This document shows positions 30,431 to 41,512 of a DNA stretch of 62,351 bases, in pieces (within the stretch, counting starts at the first letter, position 1; each line of letters starts with the position of its first letter). The notes beneath the pieces are model-generated. The model was not told the DNA's origin. It saw only the letters and a program-made list of their open reading frames with translations, and did no database searches. Source of the stretch: Mycoplasma todarodis (GTDB lineage: Bacteria > Bacillota_I > Bacilli_A > Mycoplasmatales > Metamycoplasmataceae); the NCBI RefSeq assembly GCF_004335995.1, contig NZ_PSZP01000003.1, positions 1-62,351 of the forward strand, written 5' to 3'. The translations under genes were made by a program, and so were the position numbers.

Positions 30431-31138
30431 TTATTCATTTCCATGATCTGCTCATACTTTTGGTGTTCTTCAATCCCCATATTCTCTTTCAAGTTTTTTC
30501 TCGAAATTCTTATAAACATACATTTTTGTTTCTCCAAACGGAACTTCTATTACTTCTTTTGTATCTTTCAAGTCAATCAATGTTTTCCCTCTCACTATTG
30601 GAGAAGATAATTCTGCATATAATTCTGAGTATTCATCTCTCATAAGTTTTTCAACATCAGAATATGTTTTCTTACCTCAAATCAACATATGTGCAATTGG
30701 TTTTGCTATTCTTGTGATAATTTTATGTTTCTTATTTCTGAAACATTTAACGCTTGACATTTTAATGATTTTAATTAGAATAAGATTTATCTTTATTTTC
30801 TTAAATAAACTTATCTTTTTAATGGTTGGCCTAAGAACAAAGATGTCAACTGGAATTTCATTTCCTTTTTTGTCTAAAAATTTATAACCATTAATTGGTT
30901 CGTGTCAGTAACAGTTTCATCCAACTTTTTTCTCAAATTCTTCTGTTATTTCAAGGAATTTTTTAGCATCTCTTTCGGTGATTTGAAGATCTATATCATC
31001 ATCTCATTCGATAATACCCTTATCTCTAATAGCTCCTAAGAGTGTTCCTGCTGTTGCAGTTAACTTTAAACCTCTCTCTTCATAAAAATCTCTAATAGTA
31101 TCTAAATATTTATATAGTTTCTTGTGAATTGGTTTCAT
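30431..31138 (-). CDS. LicD family phosphotransferase
   Basis: 235 residues. The LicD signature is intact: GTLLGAIRDKGIIEWDDDIDL at residues 31-51 with the metal-binding DDDID. The C-terminus EKKLEREYGDWRTP is also typical. LicD enzymes move phosphocholine from CDP-choline onto surface sugars; relatives (fukutin group) move ribitol phosphate from CDP-ribitol. The substrate here cannot be read. Start at 31138 with AAGGAGA; it overlaps the flippase end by 29 bases, so they are one operon. Confidence 0.9.
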
Positions 31139-32804
31139 TTTCTTTCTCCTTAGTTTTATCTTTTTTAAATAATATGAATCACATCGATCATATCGAAATT
31201 AACCCAGTAACACCAATCATAAATAATTGCATCGGGTTTAATCAAGTTTTCATTCAACCATTCGTGAAGTCAAACCCTCTTTCGTAATGTGTTATTAATC
31301 ATCATTGCGACACAGAAACAAATGCAATGGTAAACAGTATCATTAATAGTCATCTTGAATTTGCTTTGGTAAACAATGTAAAGCCTCATTTTTTGTATGC
31401 ATATATTTCAAATGCAATAAGCTTAAACGTCATAGAAATAATTGTGGCAATAATTACCCCGTAAATAGTAAATTTAAATACTAGACCTATAGAAATTGCA
31501 AGGTTGATAACTGCTTCTATAGCAATTATTTTTCAAGTACCCTTAAAATCACCTTTAGCTTCAACAATAATCCTTGAAGGAGTTGACAATAGGTAAAGGA
31601 ACATCGTAGCAGCCAACAATAACGAGATAGATGGCATAAAGTAATTATTCTTAGTAAATACAAGGTCGATCGCAATTGGCGATATCACCGTAATAGAAAT
31701 AAAGATAACACATGCAAATAGTATTGAAGTTCCATATAAATCTCTAATAATTTTATCTTTATGTTTCTGAGAGTTCATGTTTCTCCCAACAAAACTACGT
31801 GTATTATCCAACATAGCTACAAATATATTTTTAAATATCGAAACCACAGAACTATATAAACTGTAAAGAGTTAATAGTAAGAAAGATTTAGATTGATCAT
31901 GTGATGCGAAGGAAAGTGTTATTGCATCAGTTGAAAATACAACCATAGTTGATAATTTATAAATGAATGTATAAAGCATTATCGCATGTATTTTTTCAAC
32001 TTCCTTCACTTCTTTAACCAACATAGTATGAAAGTAGTGTCTCTTTAAAATATAAACACCTGCATAAACAATAATATTTGCAAATTCAACAATACCTATT
32101 GCAACTAATGCTAAAACAGCTTTTCTATTTATTGGTAATGTTGTTGATGAAACAGTGTGTGTTTCATGAATACCTTTAATATCATGTGTATTAGTTATTA
32201 AATCCTTTTCCTTAAATACAAATACAACAATACATATAGCAGTTGTATAAGAAAGTATCTTAAATAGCGCTAACGACATATTTATCAAGAAACTCTTATT
32301 GTCAGCTTGAAGTAAAGTTACATATCTAGCTAAAAAGAAATAATCTAAAAAACCAGGAATAACGTTAATCATGAATAAGGCAAATACAAATAATGTTTTT
32401 GAAGAATCATTCACTCCACTGGAAACTAATGAAAATGCTGTTGCTCCAACTATCCCAATAACAATATAAAATACACCAATTATCTTATACATTTTTTTCA
32501 TACCATTATATATTCGAGTAACTTCCTCATGATCACCATTTCTAAGTGGTTTATAGAGTTTTGAAGCGATACCTATAGTCATACCACCTTCAGCCAATGA
32601 AAAGTACGATACAATAGTTAAAATCAATTTTTGTTTACCATTTATAGTTGTACCTATGTGATTAATTAAGAAAAAGGTAAATACAAAGGCTAATACGGCC
32701 GTTATAAGTGTTGCAGCTAAACCAGAAACTATATTTAGATTTCTGTGCTTTCTTTCTGTATGGATCTCTTTATCCAATTTTAAAGTTTGTTGTTTAGAAG
32801 ACAT
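31110..32804 (-). CDS. Wzx/MATE-like polysaccharide flippase, copy 1
   Basis: 564 residues, about 14 TM segments, including an N-terminal GLAATLITAVLAFVFTFFLI pattern and polar SYFSLAEGGMTIG turn, typical of O-antigen/teichoic-acid exporters (RfbX/TuaB type). Expected to flip a lipid-linked glycan to the outer face. TATAAT is 8 bases before ATG. A 554-residue paralogue lies at 46197-47861 with the same SYFSLxxGG motif. Its end overlaps licD. Confidence 0.88.
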
Positions 32805-32825
32805 AGATTAATTATATCAACATAT

Positions 32826-32853
32826 TAAAAAAACCACCAACATTGGAGGTTTA
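32826..32853 (-). terminator. Terminator after the TagB/TagF-like gene
   Basis: AAACCTCCAA/TTGGTGGTTT imperfect hairpin and seven T on the minus strand, containing the stop codon. Confidence 0.8.
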
Positions 32854-33879
32854 TTCTATATTCATTTTGTCAACAGTTATTTTTGTAGATTCTTCTCCAT
32901 ATGGAGCATCCAATATTTGTTTAACAACTTTTTTATATTTAACTTCAGAAAGCGGTTTGAAGTTTTCTAGATTAATTACTAGATCTTTATATTCTTTACG
33001 GAAATCTTGACAGATATCCCTATCATACTTACCATCCATTCAATAAACCTGTATACCTGATTTTATATACTCAACAGGTGCAGCTGAATTATCGGAAATA
33101 ACATACTTAATTTTTAATTGACGTCTTTCTTCTGGAGTTACAACTGTTCAACCATCTGGAACATTTATATTTTTTGTTCTCGGATGTGGCGAAACAAATT
33201 TATTCTTCATTTTCACATTAGGGAAAACAACTTCAGATTTTTCATGTCAAGAAGGTAAGAATAATAAAGCTTCACCTTTTTCATATTTGTTTAGATGCGG
33301 GAATCCATTACTTAAGAATTTAGTTTCCTTTTTACCATTGTGGTTAAAAACTCTTTTATAAGCCAATGCATCATATTCATCATGAGCAAAACAAATATCA
33401 ATTTGTTTGTTTTGATTGTTTGCAGCTAATTTTCGAATAATTCTTTTAAGTCCTTTAGCTTCATTAACTCAATCAAGACCCATAGTTTTAACACTGTAAC
33501 CATGATTTAAATAAAATACTTTTGTTTTTTTAGAAAGGAAAGGCATTTTGGTATATGTTCCCGAAATAAAGTATTTAGCTTTAGCTATTACTTTAGGGGC
33601 TTTTATAGATCACGGATTGATAAACACAATATTTTTATCCCCATGTTTTTCAGGGATAACTCCTGAAATCCAGATTATTTCATGAGTTTTGTTGTATCTT
33701 TTATAAACTTCTTCAAAAACAGCTTCTTCATAAGTTCCTCAATTATTATTTAGGAAAGATTGAAATACAATATATTTTTTCTTTAATCTAAACAGTTTAA
33801 ATAATTGATAAAAAAGAATATTGAAAGTGCATAATACTCTTTTGGTTTTTCGTCATTTCACTCAATTATTTTTTAGCAT
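32851..33879 (-). CDS. TagB/TagF-like polyol-phosphate transferase
   Basis: 342 residues; a short basic, amphipathic N-terminus (membrane association), then the CDP-glycerol glycerophosphotransferase pattern: KYIVFQS near 38, AKYFISGTYTKMPF near 105, YLNHGYSVKTMG near 130 (equivalent of the WHG motif) and ISDNSAAPVEY near 263. Family members add glycerol- or ribitol-phosphate from CDP-polyol in teichoic acid synthesis. Finding one in a wall-less organism, with a CDP-ribitol gene pair nearby, is notable. TATAAT ends 6 bases before ATG. Shorter than TagF (about 750), similar to TagB. Confidence 0.82.
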
Positions 33880-33927
33880 AGAATAATTATATTACATATC
33901 TGCTTAAAATGTTTCACATTAGAAATA

Positions 33928-33952
33928 AAAAAAACACCAAAGTGCTTTATTT
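33928..33952 (-). terminator. Terminator after the 33947-36082 gene
   Basis: AAAGCAC/GTGTTT-type hairpin with one bulge and eight T; moderate stem. Confidence 0.55.
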
Positions 33953-36082
33953 TAATCTAACTATATACATGCTACCAGTAGTTTTTCTTTCAATTTTATA
34001 TTTGTTTTTATAATGTTCGGCTACTAAGTCAGCATATTTTTTTCTCCTAAACATAAATACATTTATATTTTTAGAGTCTTTATTCTTATTAGAAATATGT
34101 TGTTTATCTCAAATATCTCATCAAGTATTATTTTTATCAACCCCAGTATCTTTGAGGATTGATGAAGTTTCTCCGTATTTAAGAATATCAATTGAATTTG
34201 CAAGAGCATAATATTCGATTTCTTTTTTAACCAAAATCTTGTTTTCTACATCTTTCTTAAACTCGATTTCTCCAGCTTCATTTAAGTCATCTTTTTCAAA
34301 ATCTCAGTATTTTGGATTTTTAACATACTTAGAATTATAAACAAGTATTGAATTCCAGTTTTTCTCGCTAATTCCAGCTAGTCTATCTCTCATTTCTGGG
34401 AAGAACATTTTTCTCATACTATTATCAAAGAATGCATGCTCATCTCAAACTTCTCTAATTGTTGAAATTGCTATATCTGAATAGATAACATCGTGTTTTT
34501 GCATATTATCAAGAATGTCTTTTCTTTCTTGCTTCGTTACAAACCTATAGTTCATTTCTACATTTGTAGAAGGTGGAGAGTATATTGTTGAAGGCATTAA
34601 TGCACCAGTTATCATTGCTACATTACAAATTGATAATGTGGTAGCAGAACCAATCATGAATATTGATTCAACAGCTTTCTTTTTCTCCATTTCAACAACC
34701 CTTAATAAACAAACTAATATTATAGCCATTGAATAAGGGAGTGAAACCCTATCCACTAAGTAAGGCAATACTCCAGGAACTAATTGAACTATTGCATACA
34801 ACACCATAACGAATACCATTGCAATTGTTCACCCAAATTGATATGAGAGTTTTTTATTTCGTATAGCATCTATTCCAAATATAAATATTGCTATTGGAAT
34901 ACTCAACATTAATGTTGTTTCCTTCGCGCCAACTATCTTGGCAAAGTGCAATACATCAACAATGTATAAAATCATTATTAATTCTGAAAAAAGGAATAGC
35001 GAAACTGCGAATATGTAAAGCGATCTTTGGAAATGTTTTCACTCTGAGAATTTTTTTAACTTTGTAAGTTTCGTTCTATAAAGAGGATTTTCAATTTCTT
35101 TGTTTGGAACTTTAATGAGAATATCTTTTTTCAAAATGAAATATACGGCAACATTTGAAAAGAACATAACTGTAAATATAGTGAATAACTTGTAATTAAC
35201 ATTCATCATATTCATAACCATGAAAATTCCTAATGAACCTAAAATCATTATTGAAAAAATTAATTCTTTTAATGTTCATCTTTTCAAGATGATAATGAAT
35301 ATAACTGATAGTGGAAGTATAAGCATCGGTGAGAACGAGAATACTGACATTGAAAATGGAATCAAAAGAAGTAAAACAATATTCTTACGAGAAGCTAATA
35401 TAAACAACAGCGCTATTGATACCGCAGTTCAGTTCATTCCTGAAGTTTTCAGTGATAACGCATAAACTGATGCCATACCAACTAGAACAGAAACAAATGC
35501 CAGCACAACACCTGTTTTATTAGGGATGTTTCTTACAATGAGGTTTAATGCTATTGAAAATAAAATCACTTGCAATACTTCACCATAAATAGTAAAGAAA
35601 TCAACAGGATTATCAATTAAAGCTGCAACATGATAATATGTTGGAGTTTTATATCAAAACTCTAATCCATGTTGACCTAAAGTCCCTTCTCTAATGTAAA
35701 TAGAGTTCCTAGCATAAGCAATAGTGTCAGAATTAATATGATTAATAAATAATCTTATAATTGTTGCGCTAAGGATAATTAAATAAAGAGTTCACAATCA
35801 ACCGAATGATTCCTTTAGATTTTGTTTAGTTCAACACTTCCTTTTATATCCAAAATAAAACATTGGAATTAATGAAATTATAATTAATATTGAGAATAGC
35901 GCAGGTAATGAATACCCATTACCAATTGAATTTCTTAGTAAGCTCTCTGATGTATTGATCACTAAAAAGAAAGTTATAAATACCCCAACTATATATTGAA
36001 TTATTTTTTTCTTACCCAAAGTAATAGTCATTATTACGGGTCATATGAATGTTAATAATGAAAATATTATGATTGTTGCCAT
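33947..36082 (-). CDS. Polytopic membrane protein, GT-C-like, paralogue 2
   Basis: 711 residues, the longest of three paralogues. About 14 TM segments (residues 1-530), first loop with INSDTIAYARNSIYIREG, and a soluble C-terminal domain with VIYSDIAIS (about 535) and AYAEYKNKYK-like end. Compared with paralogue 1 the order of loops and the Y-S-D-x-A motif after the last TM are conserved. Probably a GT-C glycosyltransferase or polymerase of the surface polymer. Start at 36082 has AAGGGG 5-9 bases upstream and a TATAAT further up. In-frame TGAs are Trp. Confidence 0.75.
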
Positions 36083-36123
36083 ATATACCCCTTCTTATTA
36101 TTTATATAATTATACATTGAATA

Positions 36124-36149
36124 TAAAAAAATAGTAATTACTTACTATT
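36124..36149 (-). terminator. Terminator after the licC-like gene
   Basis: AATAGTA/TACTATT stem with the stop TAA in the loop and a run of T. Confidence 0.85.
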
Positions 36150-36821
36150 TGCATACTCTTCAAATTCTTCAACTGTATCAAGGTCAAAAATAGTTCTTTC
36201 ACCAACTTCAAAAGTTTTAAAAGGAATTTTTGCTTGTTTAGCTGAATCAATCATTAGATATTCTTGGTATTCTTCCATATCGAAAGTTGCAAGATTTTCC
36301 TTCATTACTTTTACTAATGGTTCAGTGATAAAAATAATTTCTCTTTGATAAAGACCTGTTTTACCTAGACCTTCTTTGATAAAACCTTCGACGTTACCCT
36401 CTTTATTTAACTCAACTATTCATTCGTCGATATTTGAGTTGCTTTCAACATAAGTTAGTGAAGATTCGTATTCATTTTGAATTGGATTTCCTTTTAAAAT
36501 AATATCTCCATTTAATACCAATGTATTAGATAGGCAATCTTTCACGGCATTTATCGATGTGACATTGTTACCATTATTCCATTCAGTGTTTCTAATTATT
36601 TTTACACCAAACTTTTCTTCAAGGTAATTAAATTTTTCACCTAAATAACCAACTACAACATAAATTTCATTTATTTGTTTTTCTTTTAATTTAAGGATAA
36701 TATCTTCAATAAAAGGGATGCCTCTCGGTGCTAATAATGGTTTGGGTGTTTCACTCGTTAGATGTTTTAATCTACTCCCTCTACCAGCAGCTAAAATAAC
36801 AGCATTATCTACTTTTATCAT
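36138..36821 (-). CDS. LicC-like sugar/phospho-amine cytidylyltransferase
   Basis: 227 residues; a single nucleotidyltransferase domain with ILAAGRGSRLKHLTSETPKP at residues 9-28 and LVLNGDIIL near 93. Closest in look to LicC/PntC enzymes, which activate phosphocholine or 2-aminoethylphosphonate as CDP derivatives for LicD. The frame overlaps the PLP-enzyme gene by 17 bases, so the two are translationally coupled. In other bacteria these two domains occur fused, as I recall. Start at 36821. No choline kinase (licA) or transporter (licB) is in the window. Confidence 0.85.
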
Positions 36822-37905
36822 TTACAAACCCCTTCATAGCTCTTATAACTTTAACATTTTCTTCGTGTGTACCCACAGTTAATCTTAGACCTATTTTTCT
36901 AACGTTACGAATGACAACACCTTCTGTTTTTAATATGTGTTCTCTAAGTTCAGAATTAGTGAATTTTTCATTGATGGTTTCAATAAAAATAAAGTTACCA
37001 TGAGATTTGATGTAAGTTAACTCCATTTCATCAAACTCTTTCATTAAATAGTCTTTTTCCACCCTTGTTTTTTCAATAACATCATCATAGTATGGTAAAT
37101 CATCCATAGCTACCCTAGCAACTTGTAATGAGTATTTATTCACGGGTAGGTATTGAGCAGCCCTCCTGAATAGATCTACAATTCTTGGATTAGATACAAG
37201 GTAACCAATTCTAAATGAAGCAAGACCAAATAATTTAGAAAGGGTATGAGTAATAATTACATTATCAAATTCTTCTACTATTTCTTTATCTAAAGTGAAT
37301 GCTTTTTCAATTCCAAAAGCATATTCAGAATAGGCATTATCAATTACAACCAACACATCAGAAGGGACTTTTCTTATGAACTCTTTTAAAGCTTCTTCTT
37401 CAATAACTGTACCAGTTGGCATATTAGGGTTAACTAAATATACAATTGCAGTATTTTCATTGATAGCATCTAAAGTAGCTCCGAGATCAATCTCGTAGTT
37501 CTTCATAGGAATCTTAATAAGATCAACATCATTAATTGTTGCAGTCAATGCAATACGCCCATAAGTTAATTCAGGAACTATTATGTTTTGTTTCATTGTT
37601 GCTGAGGCGAATAATGTTGGTATTAAATCTAATATGGAATCTGATCCATTAGATACATAGAAATTATCCTCTTTCATTTTAAAGATGTCGGCTAATTTTC
37701 CATTTAGTATTGGTGTTTTATATTCAGGGTAAATATTTGAAGAGTTAATTTTCAAAGATCCTTTAATCTTTGGAGTTGCTCCGAATTTATTTTCATTATA
37801 ATTTAGCTTAATAATGTAGTCGAAACCATATTGTTTAGCTAATTCTTTTGCATTTGGTAAATTAGCTTCAACTAATTTCTCAAATCTTGGTTTAAATTTA
37901 ATCAT
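36805..37905 (-). CDS. HisC/CobD-like PLP-dependent enzyme
   Basis: 366 residues, fold-type I aminotransferase: NPNMPTGT near 163 (Asn and PLP contact), IDNAYSEYAF near 190, PLP-binding Lys in THTLSKLFGLASFRIGYL at about 222-239 and RLTVGT near 345. Histidine synthesis is absent from mycoplasmas, so HisC activity is unlikely. CobD-type relatives decarboxylate phospho-Thr/Ser to phospho-amino alcohols, which the coupled LicC-like enzyme could activate with CTP. That is an inference from context. TATAAT ends 6 bases before ATG. First gene of the operon. Confidence 0.85.
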   Translation of the reverse strand: MIKFKPRFEKLVEANLPNAKELAKQYGFDYIIKLNYNENKFGATPKIKGSLKINSSNIYPEYKTPILNGKLADIFKMKEDNFYVSNGSDSILDLIPTLFASATMKQNIIVPELTYGRIALTATINDVDLIKIPMKNYEIDLGATLDAINENTAIVYLVNPNMPTGTVIEEEALKEFIRKVPSDVLVVIDNAYSEYAFGIEKAFTLDKEIVEEFDNVIITHTLSKLFGLASFRIGYLVSNPRIVDLFRRAAQYLPVNKYSLQVARVAMDDLPYYDDVIEKTRVEKDYLMKEFDEMELTYIKSHGNFIFIETINEKFTNSELREHILKTEGVVIRNVRKIGLRLTVGTHEENVKVIRAMKGFVNDKSR

Positions 37906-38177
37906 AGAAATATTATATTATATTTTTAGCATTAAATATTATAAAGAAACTTTTAGTCATTTTGTGGCATGGGCTATAAGAAAATAATTAAATCATTTTA
38001 TCTTATTTTATTCAGGAATAAAATATTAAGAAAACAACATTGCTAAGCATTTCCATCAATAAGTCTTCTTTAAAATGAATTTAAGAATAGTTGAAATATA
38101 TGTAAATAATAAAAGTGATTATAAAGTTTAAAAAGAAAGGGAAAAACTTTATTCTAGTAATCAACACAATACAATAG
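37906..38177. other. Non-coding gap
   Basis: No usable ORF on either strand. The PLP-enzyme promoter is at its left edge. The remainder is AT-rich with no repeat I can recognise. Confidence 0.5.
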
Positions 38178-38212
38178 GTTATAAAAAAAGCACCAATGAT
38201 AACCAGTACTTT
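38178..38212 (-). terminator. Terminator after GT2 gene 1
   Basis: Imperfect AAAGTACTGG/ATTGGTGCTTT hairpin (several G-T pairs), seven T on the minus strand. Confidence 0.6.
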
Positions 38213-38226
38213 TCAAACTATAAATT

Positions 38227-38982
38227 TTATTTTTTTATAGCTTTAAGATATTTTTTAAGTAAATAAACTTTACGTCAATAATCCAGTCTATATAAAATAT
38301 TTTTATTTTTAGATTTTTTATAAAATTCCAAAGCAACTTTAAGATCTTTTAAGTATTCTTCATTAATACAAGTTGAATCTTGAGCACCCTCAATATTTAC
38401 CCTATATTTATACACTGGAGTTTTTATTAAATGGAACTCAGGCAAAGAATTATTAAAAAAACTAAAAAACGTATACATATCTTCTACTTTTACTTTTTCC
38501 ACAAATTTAAAATCCGGATATTTTTTAATATTAATGGCATACATAACCCCATAAGCAATCCTAAAATATAAACTCATGGGAAAACGAACCTTTTTAACTT
38601 GTTTTGTGTGATCGTCAAGATAATCGAATTTATACCTAATAATATCTTTATTAGTTTCAACTATGGCATTAGAAATTTGTTCAACAAAATGCGGATAAAC
38701 AACATCATCAGCATCTATAAAAACCACAAAATCTGTTTGTGAATTTTTAATACCTTTATTTCTTGCAGCACCTTGTCTTTGATTTTTTTGAGAGATAATT
38801 TTGAAATTTTTCATACCCTTAATTTTATTATTAGCAAGCTTAAAAGAATTGTCGGTAGACCCATCATCAACTATAATTACATCGTATTTATAGTTAGTTT
38901 CCTGTTTCATTAATGAATCTAGACATTCTTCTATAAATTTTTCTTTATTATATAAAGCTATTATGATAGTTAGTTTTTTCAT
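38227..38982 (-). CDS. GT2 family glycosyltransferase, copy 1
   Basis: 251 residues. GT-A fold: IIIALYNKEKFIEECLDSL at residues 5-23, VDDGSTDNS near 41, and FIDADDVVYPHF near 89 (DxD metal site). Inverting transferase for a surface glycan, acting at the cytoplasmic face. A copy with the same plan lies at 48237-49184. The start at 38982 follows TATAAT by 6 bases; an in-frame ATG 15 bases up lies in the promoter. Isolated by gaps of over 240 bp on both sides. Confidence 0.9.
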
Positions 38983-39545
38983 AAAAAAATTATACACTAT
39001 AAACCAAGAAAATAAATTTCACACTCATAAAAAGAGGGGGTAAATATAAACAAATAAACTGCAGTTTAAATTATGTTAATCTCAACCTAGTTTATCCTTT
39101 TTTGCTACACATTATGTATCCCATAATTATTTGTTATTAATTTTGTTTATTTAATGTTGACCATTTAGAGAATATCCTAATCATAAATATAACGTTTTAA
39201 AACGTCTAATTTATCAATACTTTTGCATTTGATAAAATATATTTTGCTCGCTTTTTGTTGATGTCTTCCGCAAAAAAACATTATCCAATATCCTTATTTT
39301 TACATTCATGATTAGTTGAGCTGCGTTTATAAAATATATTAATAGATCTCTCTGTCTGATATTATCTTATCAATATTCCGCATTAACTTAAAAGTTCTTC
39401 AAAAAATTATTTATTCCAACATATAAAATTGTAATCTTGAAAGCGAGGAGAAAATATCTCTCAAGAAAAGAGTTCTTTTTGTGTTGAAACACCTAAAGAA
39501 GAAAGGACGTAAAGTAAAATAAAAAAACCTGCCGAAGCAAAAGTT
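38983..39545. other. Long non-coding gap (about 560 bp)
   Basis: No ORF above 60 codons that looks real. AT-rich, with a few short purine-rich stretches at about 39430-39510. No terminator or mobile element identified. The GT2 promoter is at the left edge. Confidence 0.5.
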
Positions 39546-39595
39546 TAAAAAAGTTGCTTTATTTTTTCACTTTTATTTCGAATGCAACTTTTTTT
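39546..39595 (-). terminator. Terminator of the ribitol gene pair
   Basis: AAAAAAGTTGC/GCAACTTTTTT perfect 11-bp stem with a 26-base loop, T-run on the minus strand. Confidence 0.75.
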
Positions 39596-40322
39596 ATTTA
39601 TTGTCTTCGTTTGTTTTTTTCTTATATTTATTTATAGCTTCTGCAATCCACCTATGAACAGGTCTAGTTATTTTGATATTTTCAAAAGAACCCTTAATAC
39701 AATGTGTCATTTCTTGATTTTCGATAAAATAAACGGATTCATCCAATAAATCCAAGTGATTTCCACCGTGGTTATTTCTATATTTATTATATTTTTGAAG
39801 ATCATAGCGCTTCGGTAATTGCAACTCAATCATTCCCGACTTATCCATTAACTCATACGCTTCATTTGTTTCAATGTTAAATTTAGAATATAAGACAAAA
39901 GGGTTTATTGCCGCTGAAACCGAACCATATTTTTGGTTAACTTCTACAAGATTATCTACCAACTCCACCGGAACAAAGGGCCTCACAGCTTCTTGAATAA
40001 ATACTTGGGCTATTTTGCCCTTGTTAAGATCATTAATTTTATCAATTCCATTATTTATCGATTCTTGCCTAGTTCTACCGTTATTGGCAAAAATAATAGG
40101 GAGTTCCAAGGAAATATTTTTGAAAATAGTTTCTATTAGTTTTTGATATTCCATTTGACAGACCACAACTACTGCCGAAAACTTATATTGAGATTGGATA
40201 AAAGGTTTTATTGAATCTGCAATATAATATTCCCCATTTTCAGATTTAGTATATTGTTTTGGTTCATTCGCCTCGTACCTCGTTCCAACACCCCCAGATA
40301 GCAATAAAATGTATTTTTCCAT
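39594..40322 (-). CDS. IspD/TarI-like cytidylyltransferase (probable CDP-ribitol synthase)
   Basis: 242 residues. The nucleotide loop LLSGGVGTRYEANEPKQY is at residues 7-24, followed by NGRTRQESI near 82 and EAVRPFV near 113 (HDAVRPF in IspD). IspD belongs to the MEP isoprenoid pathway, but the next gene is an SDR coupled by TAATG, the pairing used for CDP-ribitol (TarI with TarJ; fused as Bcs1/Acs1 in Haemophilus). Ribitol-5-P cytidylyltransferase is therefore the better call. A TagB/F-like and two LicD-like transferases in the locus could use the product. Confidence 0.85.
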   Translation of the reverse strand: MEKYILLLSGGVGTRYEANEPKQYTKSENGEYYIADSIKPFIQSQYKFSAVVVVCQMEYQKLIETIFKNISLELPIIFANNGRTRQESINNGIDKINDLNKGKIAQVFIQEAVRPFVPVELVDNLVEVNQKYGSVSAAINPFVLYSKFNIETNEAYELMDKSGMIELQLPKRYDLQKYNKYRNNHGGNHLDLLDESVYFIENQEMTHCIKGSFENIKITRPVHRWIAEAINKYKKKTNEDNK

Positions 40323-41041
40323 TATTTTTCTCCTTTTTTTCTTTTGTATTCCAAAGATTGTATCCCTTGCTCAATCGGATCTTGATTATAAAATTCAAAA
40401 ACTTTCCTATATGTTTCGTGATACCTTGGGATGAATTGTTGGTGTTTGTTTTTAAAAGCGATTAATAATTTTGCTATAACTTCTTCCAAATATTTTTTTT
40501 CTTCTGTGGTGGCCTTAACTTTAGTCATTCTCGTTGAATTTGTTGCATGCATCACAAATTCGGTTATATGTGTTTCAGATTTTTCATTCTTTAATTCAGT
40601 TGATAATGATTTAATATAAGCGCTTAATGCATGCTTCGTTGAATTGTAAATAGCCTCACCCGCACCATTGATATAAGCTGCCGTGGAGGTTGTAACCAAT
40701 ACCCCAATCTTATTTTCTTTTAAGTATGCAACTATTGCTTCAAAAATCTTTATGTATGTTAATACATTGACTTGAAATAACCTTTGCACTTTATCGGATT
40801 TGCCTCCAATAAAAGAAAAATCACCAATACCTGCATTAAATATTAATATATTCGGCTTTTCTTCAAAGACAATATTCGAAAATTTCTCATAAGCTAGATC
40901 CTCCATTAAATCAAACTCCACATTCTTTTGAGCTATCAATGAGGTGTTACGAGAAAAATTTCAAATTTCAGCACCTGAAAATTGTTTGATAATTTCTTCG
41001 CCAATTCCAGAAGAACCACCTATTATAAATATTTTTTTCAT
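40322..41041 (-). CDS. SDR reductase, probable ribulose-5-phosphate reductase
   Basis: 239 residues. Rossmann GGSSGIGE at residues 8-15, NAG near 66, TTSTAAY near 110 and the catalytic YNSTKHA near 128 (Tyr-x3-Lys). Coupled to the IspD/TarI-like gene by a TAATG overlap with GGAG inside its own end. This matches the SDR domain of Bcs1/Acs1-type CDP-ribitol enzymes more than TarJ, which is an MDR protein. NADPH-dependent formation of ribitol-5-P is inferred. TATAAT lies 6 bases before ATG. A TGA near residue 28 is Trp. Confidence 0.85.
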
Positions 41042-41512
41042 AAACTCATTATAAAGCAAAAATAAAAGTAGGCAACTTCCCGTTTATGCATATTTATTTT
41101 ATTGTTATCTCGTTAATTCATTTTTTGAAATATGAAGAATACTCATTTTGCATCTTTCATATCAATACGTAGAATTTCACCCTAAAACATGGGAGACAAT
41201 TTAAGAAAATAATAATTTTTCACACTTTACAAAAGAAATTTTGTATTTAGAAGTTTTAAATTAAACTTACAACAAATCAATAATTAACCTCCGGATACGC
41301 TTAACTTATTTGAGTGTTTTGATAAATAATGACCAAAATTAAAGACATTAATTTCTCATAAAAAACCCAATAAAAATGCGTTATCACTATAATATTATTA
41401 TTTAATAATGAAGTAGTGTGTACTTAACATATTAAACATCCACACCTCTAAACAAGCATAAGTATTTTCCTTTAATATGTTGCATTTTATTTTATTATTA
41501 TATAATAATCAT
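41042..41512. other. Divergent non-coding gap
   Basis: 470 bp between the divergent SDR and LicD-like genes. It holds a TATAAT promoter at each edge (about 41048-41053 for -; 41501-41506 for +). No ORF or clear repeat between them. Confidence 0.55.

Noticed and set aside
38983-39545. Small gene in the purine-rich stretch near 39430-39510
   Set aside because: No start with Shine-Dalgarno and no open frame of useful length.
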